12,805 bases of DNA. It comes from Pigoraptor vietnamica. Taxonomy: Eukaryota > Opisthokonta > Filasterea. Below the pieces are notes generated by a model. The model ran no database searches and was not told the DNA's origin. It saw only the letters and a program-made list of their open reading frames with translations. Shown here piece by piece: positions 1 to 9,809 of this stretch (position 1 is the first letter of the stretch; every line of letters starts with the position of its first letter). The position numbers and the translations under genes are program-made. The stretch covers positions 1-12,805 of the forward strand of contig CALSCQ010002674.1 in assembly GCA_943704525.1 (NCBI GenBank), written 5' to 3'.

Positions 1-90
<90 letters not shown>
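1..90. repeat. Compound (GA)n(GT)n microsatellite
   Basis: A GA tract with one AA interruption (1-45) passes directly into a GT tract (45-90). In the MED14 transcript sense it reads as (CA)n followed by (CT)n and lies in the intron after the last visible exon. It forms the left end of the window. Confidence 0.97.
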
Positions 91-93
<3 letters not shown>

Positions 94-133
94 AAAGTAA
101 AAAAATTGCATTTAATCGACCAGATTGGATCAC

Positions 134-3100
134 CTGATATGGCGACGAGGGTGGGTGACATGACGTCCAGCTGGATCCAGAACCTTCGGAGCCCAGGAGT
201 CAAGGAAAAGGGAAGCGAAACGCGTGCAAGGGTACGAGTGCGTGCAGTGTGTGCATGCATGCAGTGCAAGGGCACGTGTGCGTGCAGTGCGTGTTGAGCA
301 AGGGTACGAGTGCGTGCAGTGTGTGCATGCATGCGATGCGAGCATGTAAACAGAGTGTCCGAGTAAGTGTTGTGAGCAACACAGGGTATCTGACCCAGAA
401 TGGAGAGTGAGCGACTGTGCCATGCGCGCGCGTGTGTGTGTGTGTGTGTGTTGGGGGGTGTGTGGGGGGTGGATACAATCCGCGGAAGGCGAGCAGAACG
501 GACGTCGCTGTCCTCGGCACCGCTACAAAATCGGGTGGCCCGTATTCAGCGGGTCGCGCGAGTGATGCGACGCACTCCATCACGCCTAGCGCAGAACAGC
601 ATGTCTGGGTGGACGAGTATGGAATTAGGCAATACACGGAAATAGAAGCACCACGCAACACACATGCTGTGCGCGCGCCGGCACACGATCTAGACGCACT
701 CTCGTTGCTCACATGCACGCCTACGTTCAACGCGCAATTACGCACCTGTAGCAAGGCGCGCGCGTCGAGGTGCTGTTGGAATTCGCCCTCCACAAACTGC
801 GCGATGGGCGCAAGCACGCTCGAAGTGCCCGTGGCGCTCCCGAGCAACAACCGCGGTGTCGCATCGTCATCGAAGTGCACCGTCGCACACTGCCGCGCAT
901 GCCCTTCGCGCGAAAACTCAAACGTGAGAGAGAAGAACGCCACGCGCTGCACAGAGACAGCCGCCACGCTGCCCGCGGCCGCCAAGTCCGCGCACAGCTG
1001 TGCCATAAGAAGCGCTCGGCGCCAGTCCACAACGAGGCGCTTGCCCGCGCCGTCGTACCCGTCGTACGTGAGCACGAGCGCGTTACGAGGCGCGTCAAAC
1101 CACGCGCCCACAAGCGTCGCGCGCTCGCAGCGTCCGGCAGCCGCACAGCCCGCGGGAAGATGAGGAACGGCGGCGCGGAATGCCGCTGGTGGCTCCTGCA
1201 GCAGCGCGATGTGCGCCTGCCACCGTCCCGCGGTCCCAGTAACGGGCGTTACGTCGACGCCGGCTGTACCGAGGTCACAGCGCAGGCCGTCTCCTGTCGC
1301 GGGAAGGCGGTGCACGTGGAGGCGCGCGGGGCCGTGCGGTTCCTCCTCCACCCACGCGCCGTTGACACCCGTCGGCTCCCTGAGTTCACGCTGGAGGATG
1401 AGGAGCGGCACCCGCCACTCGGCCGCACTCAAGGCGCTGCTCAACAGCGACACGACCGAGTGTTGCGAGGCATCCTTGTCATCTGCGCCACCCTCGAGCC
1501 TTCTCCTCTTCTGCGGAGACTGTTCGTCCGGCGAAATGCGAAGCGGTTGCGTCTCGCCGTCCCCTGCGCCCTCAGCGATCGAAAACGCGCGAAGGGGGTC
1601 GGCGGCCGTCATGTCCACGCACATCACGTGACGCGGGTGCCGGGGAATGCGGAACAGCAGGCGGTCGCCCGCGTGGCGCGGCGCTTCCAGCCCAACCAGC
1701 GCGGCCGCCCCCTCGCACTGTCTCACGAGCATGCGCCGCCGCACGAGACGCACGACGTCCGCGATGCGACGGTGCGCGGCGTCTAGGTCGTCCCTCTCCC
1801 TGTTGACGCGCTCCTCGGCCTCCGCGACCGCCTGCAACACCGCCGTATCCACGCGTCGACCGGCGGCGTCGCGCACGGCAGACCCCTCCGTCACCGAGAG
1901 CACGAGACGGCCGCTGCGAATGTCCGTCGACACCGATAGCCACGACGCGTCGTGAATGCGGACGCTCACGTGCGCTGCCGACGCGGCGCCGTCTAACCTA
2001 TCGCTCGCGGTCCCTGCGGAGGCGGACGTGTTCGATATGAGAAAACGGAATGCACATCACGCACTCGAACGTTACACATCACATGCGAGCTATGTGCTAG
2101 AGCACCGCACACAAATAGCAAAATACAGAAAATGCTCGCAAAAAACAGTCCACATTCACTTTGGCTCCCTCTCACCTTGCGACAGCCGCACGTCCCCGCT
2201 GCCAAATCCACCGGCCACCAGCGAGTCCCTCAGCCGGGCCAATCTGTCGTGCGTCTGCGCGTGAATCACCCGCATCAGCAGCGCCTCAACCGCCGCGCCG
2301 CCGGCTTCCGCGCGGAGGGCAATCGACAGCGGCTCCCCCGTCGCAGGATCGCGCGGTGTGGGAGTGAGGCGCACAGCCAGCTGCAGATCCCCCGCCACCC
2401 GCTCAATCCCAATGCGCACGCTGTGCTTGGACGGGGCGGCTGCGGCGGTTGCATCCCCTTGCGACCCCGCGACGGGTGCCGCCGCCTTCTGCGTGCGCCC
2501 CTGTGAAGTGGACGATTGCGACCTGCGGAAATGGCCTCTCGGATCAGTGCACGCCCCCAATCGATCGTGACTAAGAACACGACCAGTGCGCGTGCATGTC
2601 GGCAAGGGACAGCGAATAACAGACGGCGAAACGCAGAACCCCCACCCCCAATAGTACAGCACGAGGTGCGATCCCGTGACATAGTCCATCTTGACCAGCT
2701 CCGCCCACAGGCTTGAGAGGAGGCTGTTCGCGTGCGCCGCAAGCAGCGACAGGCGCAGCGACAGGCAGAACGAGTGCAGCGCGGCATGCATCTCGGCAAT
2801 GGCGTCGCCAGCAGGTACGGCGACCATGCGCTGCTGCGTGTGGCCGCGCAGAAAGTCCAGCTGCCCTTGGCCAACGAGCGTGCGCCCTATGATTGCGACG
2901 GAAAATGAGGGAAAAGTGAGGGGGAGCCGACGGCGACGGAGAAATCGCGCAATTGGGCGCACAGTCACATGAGGACAAAGAAGACAGAGTGCAATCGATG
3001 CGCGGCGACGATGCACGCACCGTCGTCTCCCTTTCCGCCGCCGTCGACAAGAATGGACAGCGACACCATCCGCCACGGGGACGGCGTGGGCGCGGGCGGT

Positions 3101-4696
3101 TGCGCGGTGGCCACGGGATCCGACAGCACTGTTAGCGTGGCCTCATACTCGCCCTGCATTCGCAATCGCACAAGCCCCTTGCCTGCGCGCGCCAGCCACG
3201 TGATCAATTGAGATGAGCTGCCCACTCAAACAGAGCCGCACACACACACACACACACACACCTACGACGGGCGCGTCCATGCCCGCAGGCAGCAATGACG
3301 TCGCCAGCAGCACCGAGATGACGTCATTCAGCCGCACGAGGGCCGCATCGCGCTCGGTGTCCGATACGGCGGCCGCAGGCGCAATGTCCTGGGAAAGACC
3401 GCGTCGTGAGCACGTGACAGGGAAGCTCAACCGCGAAACAGCGCCATTGCATTTTCACGCATGCCGCCTTCGCGCGACGGTGCGTGTGTGCGTGCGTGCG
3501 TGTGTGTGTGTGTGTGTGTGTGTGTTCGTGCATGTGGGTAGTAGTTTAGGGGAAGGGACACAGAAGGGGGGCTTTACATGAACTGCGAGCGTCCTTTTCG
3601 ACGCAAGCACAAGCAAATGTGATTTGCGCAGGCAGGTCACGTGCGCACCTCAATGGCCGTTGGGAGGCGGTTGTATCGGCTTGTCGCAAGGACGTCCACT
3701 GCTGTCGTCACTGCGTACGGCGGTGCGCTGCGCCAGCGCAAGGACACGCACACGCACAACCACCCACACATGGCACACACACCCACGCACCCATGATACA
3801 CACATACACACAGAAGGGAGACATAGGATCAGCTTAAGTCGTGTCGATTAAACAGCGAAGAGAGACATAAAAACATATCATAAAACAGTTGTCACTTGAA
3901 CGACAAGGCCGCCCCATATGCATACAGCGTTGACCAAGTAGAGATGCCCACGCGCGAAATCCCTTACCGCGCATTCGCGAGTTTCTCACGAAGAAAGTAG
4001 AGCGAGTCGGCCGTTTCCACAAACGTCTTTGTTTGCTCGTCGAGAAACCCCATAATGTCCTGCAAGCAGCTCCGAAAATTGAGAATGTGCGTGCGTGCGT
4101 GTGTGTACGTGTGTGTATGTGCGTGGGGGAGCCTGTGCGTGTGGGAGTGCACGTGCGTCTCTTTTGTGTGTCCGAATTCCATGGCAGCACCGGCACAACA
4201 TGACGGATGAATGGAAAACCCCACACGCCAATCCCATCCAACGACGACCACGACGGCCACTCACGAAGCATTCCGCGACGACGTCTGCCGTCGAGAGCCA
4301 CTTGAGCACGACATAGAGGCGGAGAAAGCGCTGCCGCGTGCGCCGGAGATAGTCGAGAAGCGCCACTTTGCGCTCCGTGTTGCGCATCTGTGGCAATCTG
4401 TTCAAAGAATTGGCAGAGTTGAGCAGTGACGAATGACGACGCACGTCCAACTCGCACACAACCGCAAACACATCCGGCACACAAACGAGGCAAAAACTCC
4501 AAAGCACACACAGCGACATGACTCCAAAACCAAGCCACACAGCGCAGAAGACCCACAGGAGCGACGTGCGCTCGAGGTCGCCGTACGCCCTCTGCACGGC
4601 GTTGGCGACAAGCACGGAGAGGGGCGCCGTGGAGCGCGTGATGGTGCGCCGCCGACGGAGAGCGTCCGCCGCGTGCGCGTCTGCCTGGCCGTCCAT
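134..4696 (-). CDS. MED14: Mediator complex subunit 14 (MED14/RGR1), C-terminus beyond window
   Basis: MED14 is the central scaffold joining the head, middle and tail of Mediator, the nuclear RNA polymerase II coactivator. Coding exons in 5'->3' order: 4696-4557, 4397-4265, 4059-3968, 3727-3649, 3388-3262, 3182-3021, 2886-2646, 2522-2176, 2013-746, 604-477, 183-134. All phases agree, giving about 922 codons; human MED14 is about 1,450 residues. Conserved blocks in order: RTRQRFLRLYVVLKW, FLDEQTKTFVETAD, AVDVLATSRYNRLP, MQGEYEATLTVLSD, DDGRTLVGQGQLDFL, ALHSFCLSLRLSLL, WLSVSTDIRSGRL, LVLTYDGYDG and the exon 10/11 junction LAFRGLFWIQL. A basic patch KRRR near residue 609 could be a nuclear signal. 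The start is fixed by a TGA in frame 6 nt before the ATG, in context ACCATGG. The last visible exon could instead end at 121 (donor GTCGAT). The gene continues past base 1 through an intron made of simple repeats. The family call is very secure; single splice sites are inferred from alignment and phase. Confidence 0.95.
226..334. repeat. Short tandem minisatellite inside MED14 intron 10
   Basis: A 37-base unit beginning GCAAGGGTACGAGTGCG occurs identically at 226-262 and 298-334. A degenerate copy beginning GCAAGGGCACGTG lies between them from about 266. The unit period is therefore about 36 bp. It lies in the 184-476 intron of MED14. Confidence 0.85.
432..451. repeat. (GT)n microsatellite in MED14 intron 10
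   Basis: Ten GT units followed by G-rich sequence. Read in the MED14 sense this is a CA tract starting about 25 nt after the exon 10 donor (GTATCC at 476). Confidence 0.9.
3239..3260. repeat. (CA)11 microsatellite forming the MED14 intron 5 donor
   Basis: Eleven CA units on the plus strand. In the MED14 sense this is (GT)n at the very start of the 79-bp intron 3183-3261, so the first GT of the intron is contiguous with the repeat. Confidence 0.93.
3481..3525. repeat. TG-rich microsatellite in MED14 intron 4
   Basis: A pure TG run at about 3500-3525, preceded by TGCG-interrupted units. It reads as CA in the MED14 sense and lies in the middle of the 260-bp intron 3389-3648. Confidence 0.9.
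3742..3812. repeat. Imperfect CA-rich tract in MED14 intron 3
   Basis: Plus-strand CA, CCCACA and CGCACA units, decayed by point changes. It reads as GT-rich in the MED14 sense, within the intron 3728-3967 close to its acceptor. Confidence 0.75.
4086..4145. repeat. Imperfect TG-rich tract in MED14 intron 2
   Basis: TGCG and TGTG units with TAC and TAT interruptions. It reads as CA-rich in the MED14 sense, within intron 4060-4264 near the acceptor. Confidence 0.75.
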
Positions 4697-4902
4697 GGTT
4701 CACGACGGCACACGCGCGCACACGCACGCTCTTTGGACCCTCACTCGACTTAAAAGCTTTGGATCGGGCAGGTGCGTTTTCGTTTGTGAAAGCACCTTCG
4801 TGGTGTAACAGTCTCGTGTTACGTCGCCTTGTGATCATTTTTTTTTTTTTTTTTGTTTTAGTGGGCGCCATCAGGGGTACTCCTGGGCGCATGCACTGAA
4901 GT
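4697..4902 (-). promoter_or_regulatory. Treslin 3' end and MED14 promoter gap with poly(dA:dT) run
   Basis: This 206-bp gap lies between the Treslin stop codon and the MED14 start codon, both on the minus strand. It must hold the Treslin 3' untranslated and poly(A) region as well as the MED14 promoter and leader. The plus strand carries T17 at 4838-4854, read as A17 in the direction of transcription, about 142 bases before the MED14 ATG. Such runs commonly exclude nucleosomes at promoters. No AATAAA is visible. Confidence 0.55.
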
Positions 4903-7900
4903 TTATAGCCGCAGATTTCTTCGCGCTCTCTTCACGCGCTCGCGGTCAGCCCTCTCATCCCCCTCGGTGGCCGTGCGTTTGCGCGACCGCGTGAGGGGCG
5001 AGAACGACGGGCTGCCGCTGCCTTCCGTCCTCCCTCCGCTCGCAGACGCAGACGCCGCCGCGCTCAGCGCCGCGTTACTCGAAAAGATGCTCGGCGGGTC
5101 ACGCGCTTGCCCATCGGCCGCAGTGACAGGCACCGGTGCTGCATTCACCGCCGGTGGGGCCGCCTCACGTGACTTGCCCAGTGCGCGCGGTGCCTTCACG
5201 AGCGGCGTGTCGCGCACGCCCATAAAACGCGGCGTCGGGGCAGGCTCTTTCTTTTGCCGAAGTCCGCCGTCGCCGTCTGAGCGCCGCAGGAGTGGTGTCT
5301 CTGCGACGTGTACCTGGCGCTCTTCGGAGCGCGACTGTGCGTGTGCGACGCGGCTCACTGGCTTGTTTGCGAGGCGAGGACTTCGCCGCGCAAGCAGCGT
5401 CAGCTCTGCGCGGATGGACAACGCATTAAATTTAGAACACAAGCGCATAGAGACGGCACATAATGGGAACAGAGGGAACCACATCACCCGAAAAGGAAGG
5501 TCTGACCAGCGACGATATCACAGAATTAGCATTCAACCAAAGCCACAACACACACCTGTCGACGATTCGTCCGCGGCAAACAGGCGCTTGGCCGGCTTCC
5601 CCTTGCGCGCCGTTCGCTCTTTCGCCGCCTCCACTTTGAGACCGCCCTCCTTCGCACCTCGCGCGCGCTCCCTCGCACCGTCCTTCACAGCGGCCCCGTG
5701 GTCTCGCTGTCTCTGCTTCTTGCCGTCGGTGGCGTTGAACACAAACACGGGGCGTCGATGGAGAGCGCCTCCGCGTGCCACCGGCACACCCTGGCCGTAC
5801 GCATTTTGCGAAACAGCAAGACCAGACGCGAAAGTAGCAGGTGCGCCCGCAGCTGCCGCATTGGGTTGGGCGTCGCCCGCATTAGAGGCCCTCCGGGTGC
5901 GCGACATCACAAAGGGGGTGTCTGGCTCTGCAGGCTGGCCGGCGCCGTCGATCGGAGGGAGCGCGCCGAGCTCCAGCTCATCGTAGATGCAAGCGACTGT
6001 TTGGGGGAGCGAGTGACGGTAGCTGCGGATAGAGAAGGGGTTGCGTGGGAAGCAAATCAGCCAAGAATCCGTAAGCTCAGGGGGTAAATGCGATGACACA
6101 CACAGCGCACAGTATCGACACTGGAGCAGACCGCCCTCACGTGCACCATCGCAAGACTGCACCACGCACCCGTCGGCAAGCTCCGAGGCCACGAGGCGCG
6201 CAAATCCGGCGCCCGCAGAGTCCGCAGACACCGCAAAGGACATTGCGAAGAAGAGCGACGCGATTTCCTTGCACTCGGCCGCGGGGAGGGGGTCCGCGGG
6301 GGAGGGCCCGTCGGAAACGCGCTCCGATCCGACGCCCACCGCGAGCTCAAGGCGGAGAATGGCCTGCAACAGCCGCCTGAGGGAGAAATAACACAAAAGC
6401 CAATGGTGAGGGTTGGTGCTCACGGCACAATGGCATGCGGAGGCACACACACACAGGTGACAGCGTTCGCCGAGCGACACCCACTCGCGCTGTCGGTCCC
6501 TTCCCGCCACCGCGCCCACAATCGACCGCGGATTGACGAGGATTGCCGCGCGCACGTGACCGGCCACCGCCTTCCCTGCTTCCGCGGGTGACATGCCGGT
6601 TACCTGGAGTCCCTCCGCAGCCGCACGAAGCGCCGCAGTGGCAAAGTCGCGCGTGCGCACCTGCGACGTCGACACAACAAAGCCCTCGCACGCCTCGCGC
6701 AGGGCATCGAGCACGCTCTCGGGCGTCACAGCCGCGCGACTACGGGTCTGCTGCGGCTGGCGTTGATCACGTGGCTGCTGCGGCTCTTCATGCGAGACAC
6801 CGTTCGCAAGCGGAGGGGCAGCAGCGGCGACGGAAGCAGGGCCTGGTGAGCCCGCTGCAGACAGCCCGTGGGGTCGCCGTTCAGATACTTCGCGCGCCTT
6901 GTCCAGAATGGCACGCACGCGCGCCTCGCTCTCGGCACTCGGCCGCGCCGCATTCAGCGCGCGCACAACCGCTGCATCAGGCGCTGCATCCTCGCATCGC
7001 AGGAAGACTGGGGCAAACAGCTCCAATCCCCTCTCCTCGTCGCCGAGCGTGCTCTCGTCGCTGTCCCCTTCCACTTCATCGGCGCACGCAGGCACACCAA
7101 GGGACGCCACCGACGCCCACTGGCGCGACGAGGGGCCGCCCGACGCCACCGCCGCGGCCAACACGCGCACAAAGGGCACCGTTGCAGCCACGTCCAGCGT
7201 GGCCTGCAGCGGCATCCATGCGCCCCCGAGCTGCCGAGCGCACTCACGCAAGGTCCCCTCGCCCGGCAGACCATCACCCCCAGCGGCCGTTACCGCAAGA
7301 CACGCGCACGCGTCCACCCAGTGTGCGGCCACACCGGCGGAAGCGTACATGCCAGGCAGCGCGCCGCTCGACAGCAGCACTTCCCGCAATTGCGCGCGCA
7401 CGTCCGATCCAGCGGACTTGGAGCCCGCGCGCTGTTGCGCACCGTCTTTCCCCTCCCTCGCGTCGCCTGCAGCGCCCACAAACGAACGCAGCTCAGCTTC
7501 GGTGCGCGGTCCCGCCGCAACAACGAAGAGGGCGCCCGGAGGCAACTGCGCGCGCGATGATGCCCTGGTCGCGCCGTTGCGAGAGGGTGGTGCATCGCGC
7601 GAAGGAGAAAGGAGATCGCCAACGCCGCTCCAGTCGACGTCCGAGAGAACGGCTTTGAGTGCTCGCCCAATGCGGTGGGCGGGCGCAGTAGCCGTTGCGG
7701 AAATATTGGAAGGAGCAGCGAGCGCCGTGCTGAGGTCCCTCTCCGCAGCTGCAAATACGTGCGTGTCGTGCGCAGCGTGCAACGCCCAACGCCGCACCGC
7801 ATGGCCGCCTTCGCTCTCAACAACGCGGTATCCCCAAGACAGAGGCGCACCCTGCGGCCGTCCGCCAGTGGCGCACGCAAAAGAGGCCACGGCGGATACC

Positions 7901-8091
7901 ATCAGCGCCCGCACCTCCCCGGCGAGAGACGCGATGGCCCGCGATCGCGCATCCCCATTCGCCTCGTCTGCACCCGGCGGGGCGCCGCACTCGGCCGCCT
8001 CCCACAGCGGTAGGGACACAGCGAGGGTCGGTGCGTCGATGAGAAAGACGGCGCGCCGCGGGGCTGTTAACGTGGTGGCTGAGTGCGCCAT
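4903..8091 (-). CDS. TICRR: Treslin/TICRR-like (Sld3-family) replication initiation protein
   Basis: Treslin/Sld3 proteins act in the nucleus. After CDK phosphorylation they bind TopBP1/Dpb11 and help load CDC45 onto the MCM helicase at origins. Exons: 8091-6485, 6376-6170, 6022-5556, 5405-4903; phases agree and give 927 residues, about half the human length. Residues 10-265 match the Treslin N-terminus (AVFLIDAPTL; ALFVVAAGPRTEAELRSFVG; HWVDAC). Residues 455-631 match the Sld3-Treslin domain: DRQRERLLQAILRLEL spans intron 1 and DGYRHSLPQTVACIYDELE spans intron 2. The basic, disordered tail carries a cyclin-docking-like KRLF (750-753), RRSPR (S769), VAETP (T797), TPR (T818), RDTP (T827), SP sites at 892 and 896, and basic clusters at 900-904 and 919-923. 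VAETP matches the human TopBP1-binding CDK site. The gene lies 206 bp upstream of MED14 and diverges from BBS7. The family is recognised from short conserved blocks, so confidence is lower than for its neighbours. Confidence 0.85.
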
Positions 8092-8636
8092 ATGTGAGTG
8101 AGCGCAACACTTGCTTCGAATCAGAAGGAATCACATCTTATGAGGCGCACGCGCACAGTCGCCACACGAATGGAAGAGAGACGGCGAAGAGAGGAACACG
8201 AGCACCGCTTGTCTACGTCCGCGTGTGTGTGTGTGTGTGTTCGTGAGGGCGTGTGTGCGTGCACCTCTACTTGCCGACATGCGCGCTTTTTTTCCGTGAA
8301 ACGGCGAAGGTGGCCTGTTACACGCCGATGCCCCGGATGATTTCGGATTCAAAGCGGCACTGCTCGATCTCCCTAATCGCAACGCAGTGATTTTGGCTGA
8401 AATAGGGCTGTGCGTGCGTTTGCCTCGTGTGTGAGTGAGAGACTGTGTGTGTCTCGTGTGTGCGTGTGTCTGTGTGCACGTGTGCGTGTGCGTGCGTGCG
8501 TGTGCGTTGAGGGACACGCTTAGCAAATGGGCACTGAGTCGCTGTAATCGAGTGCCCCCGGGGTGCAACCCATCGCGTCTGCCTGCGCGTTCGTGCGAGA
8601 GAGAGAGTGCGTGAAAGTGCGCGGGGAGTGGCAATA
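8092..8636. promoter_or_regulatory. Divergent promoter region between Treslin and BBS7
   Basis: These 545 bases separate the start codons of two genes transcribed away from each other, so both promoters and both 5' leaders must lie here unless untranslated exons exist. It holds imperfect TG-rich tracts at about 8221-8265 and 8401-8513, a T8 run near 8287 and a short GA run near 8599-8608 just before the BBS7 start. I see no convincing TATA box, no protein-coding exon and no RNA gene. The regulatory role is inferred from position only. Confidence 0.6.
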
Positions 8637-8793
8637 TGGAGCTCGTACTTGCGTTTGTCGAGTATGGTCGGGTGAGTGGCGCCCTCTCATTTGGCACACC
8701 AAATGTGGACCGTCAATTGGGAATGTGCTATGCGTGTGTGGACGCGCGTAGCGTCTCGCGCGCGCGTGTATGAACATGTGTACATGTGCATGT

Positions 8794-8829
<36 letters not shown>

Positions 8830-8880
8830 ATGTGTGTGCGTGTGTGTGTATGTGTGTGTGTGTGCGTGTGTGTGTGTGTA

Positions 8881-8925
<45 letters not shown>

Positions 8926-9760
8926 ATGTGTGTCTGTGTGCATGTGTATGTGCATGCGTCCATTCCTGTGGCGTGTTCAACTCCATGTCCATTGCATGTG
9001 TCTCGCATACTCTCTGAAGCTGGCGACAATGAGCTTGATCTCACCCTGCCCTGACGCCCGTGACTGTTGGTTCCGCGCAGGTGGGCCTCCTGTCCCCGCG
9101 CACCATGCAGCTCTTTCAATCGGACCGAATTGCTGTCGGCGACATGGACGGCAACCTCACTGTGTTTGCGCTGAAAAAGGGACAGCTTGCGGTGCGTACG
9201 ATGGAGGGGGTCGTTCAAGTACCAAGAAGCACTTGGGCACGTGCACACTCGGTCGTCCACTATTACGGCGCCCAAACGCACGCACACGCGTCCGATTTCG
9301 TGGATAGCTATAATAATGCACTCGCTCTCACTCACCGTGACCATGTCGCAGCCGCAACACAAGGTCACCGGCGCGAGGGTGACGCGCGTTGAGCTGGGAG
9401 GGCCGCGGGACGGCGCGCGCGACCGCAAGCTGTTTGCGGCGATGGGATCGGAGGTCGTGGGCGTGAACAAAAAGGGCGCCGTGTTTTACCGCTTCGACAC
9501 ATACCTCACCGAGACAATACGGGCGATGTACATTGAGGGGAACGAGCTCATGCTCGCGGGGGACCACGTGTACAACCACTACCGAGAGTGGGTGTGCGCA
9601 CACTGGACGCTCACGCACGCGCACAGACGCTTTGCACACACACACACACACACTCGAACACACACACACACACACACACACTCAAACACACACACACACA
9701 CACACACACACGAACACACACACACACACACACACGAACACACCCACACACACACACACG

Positions 9761-9809
<49 letters not shown>

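Noticed and set aside
200-389. MED14 exon 11 starting at the AG at 391-390
   Set aside because: The resulting reading runs through the minisatellite and gives no family similarity. The acceptor at 185-184 joins in phase and aligns LAFRGLFWIQL...LVAIS with the human block LAFRNMYCIDI...VVAIR.
770-1786. 338-residue plus-strand frame opposite MED14 exon 9
   Set aside because: Antisense shadow of a strongly supported MED14 exon, with no family resemblance.
4967-5986. 339-residue plus-strand frame
   Set aside because: It overlaps Treslin exons 3 and 4 and their intron on the other strand, is low in complexity and is unlike any known family.
6899-8101. 400-residue open frame on the plus strand opposite Treslin, and a 371-residue one at 6543-7658
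   Set aside because: These are shadows of GC-rich codon use in the real minus-strand exon. Composition is Ala/Arg/Ser/Pro with no recognisable domain.
8551-8570. Possible RFX X-box (GTGCCCCCGGGGTGCAAC-like dyad) about 70 bp before BBS7, and GTGGCCTGTTAC near 8312
   Set aside because: Half-site spacing and key bases do not fit the X-box consensus, and GC-rich dyads are expected by chance. A conserved match in related species would be needed.
9192-9224. Extension of BBS7 exon 2 to a donor at CAA|GTACCA (9225)
   Set aside because: It is in phase but adds 11 residues absent from the family. The donor GTGCGT at 9192 fits both the alignment and the local donor consensus better.
8676-9307. Open frames rich in Cys-Val or His-Thr repeats around the TG/CA tracts (also 8687-8992, 9533-9953, 9579-9915 and 3324-3581)
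   Set aside because: They are translations of dinucleotide repeats inside introns of BBS7 and MED14, with no conserved flanks.
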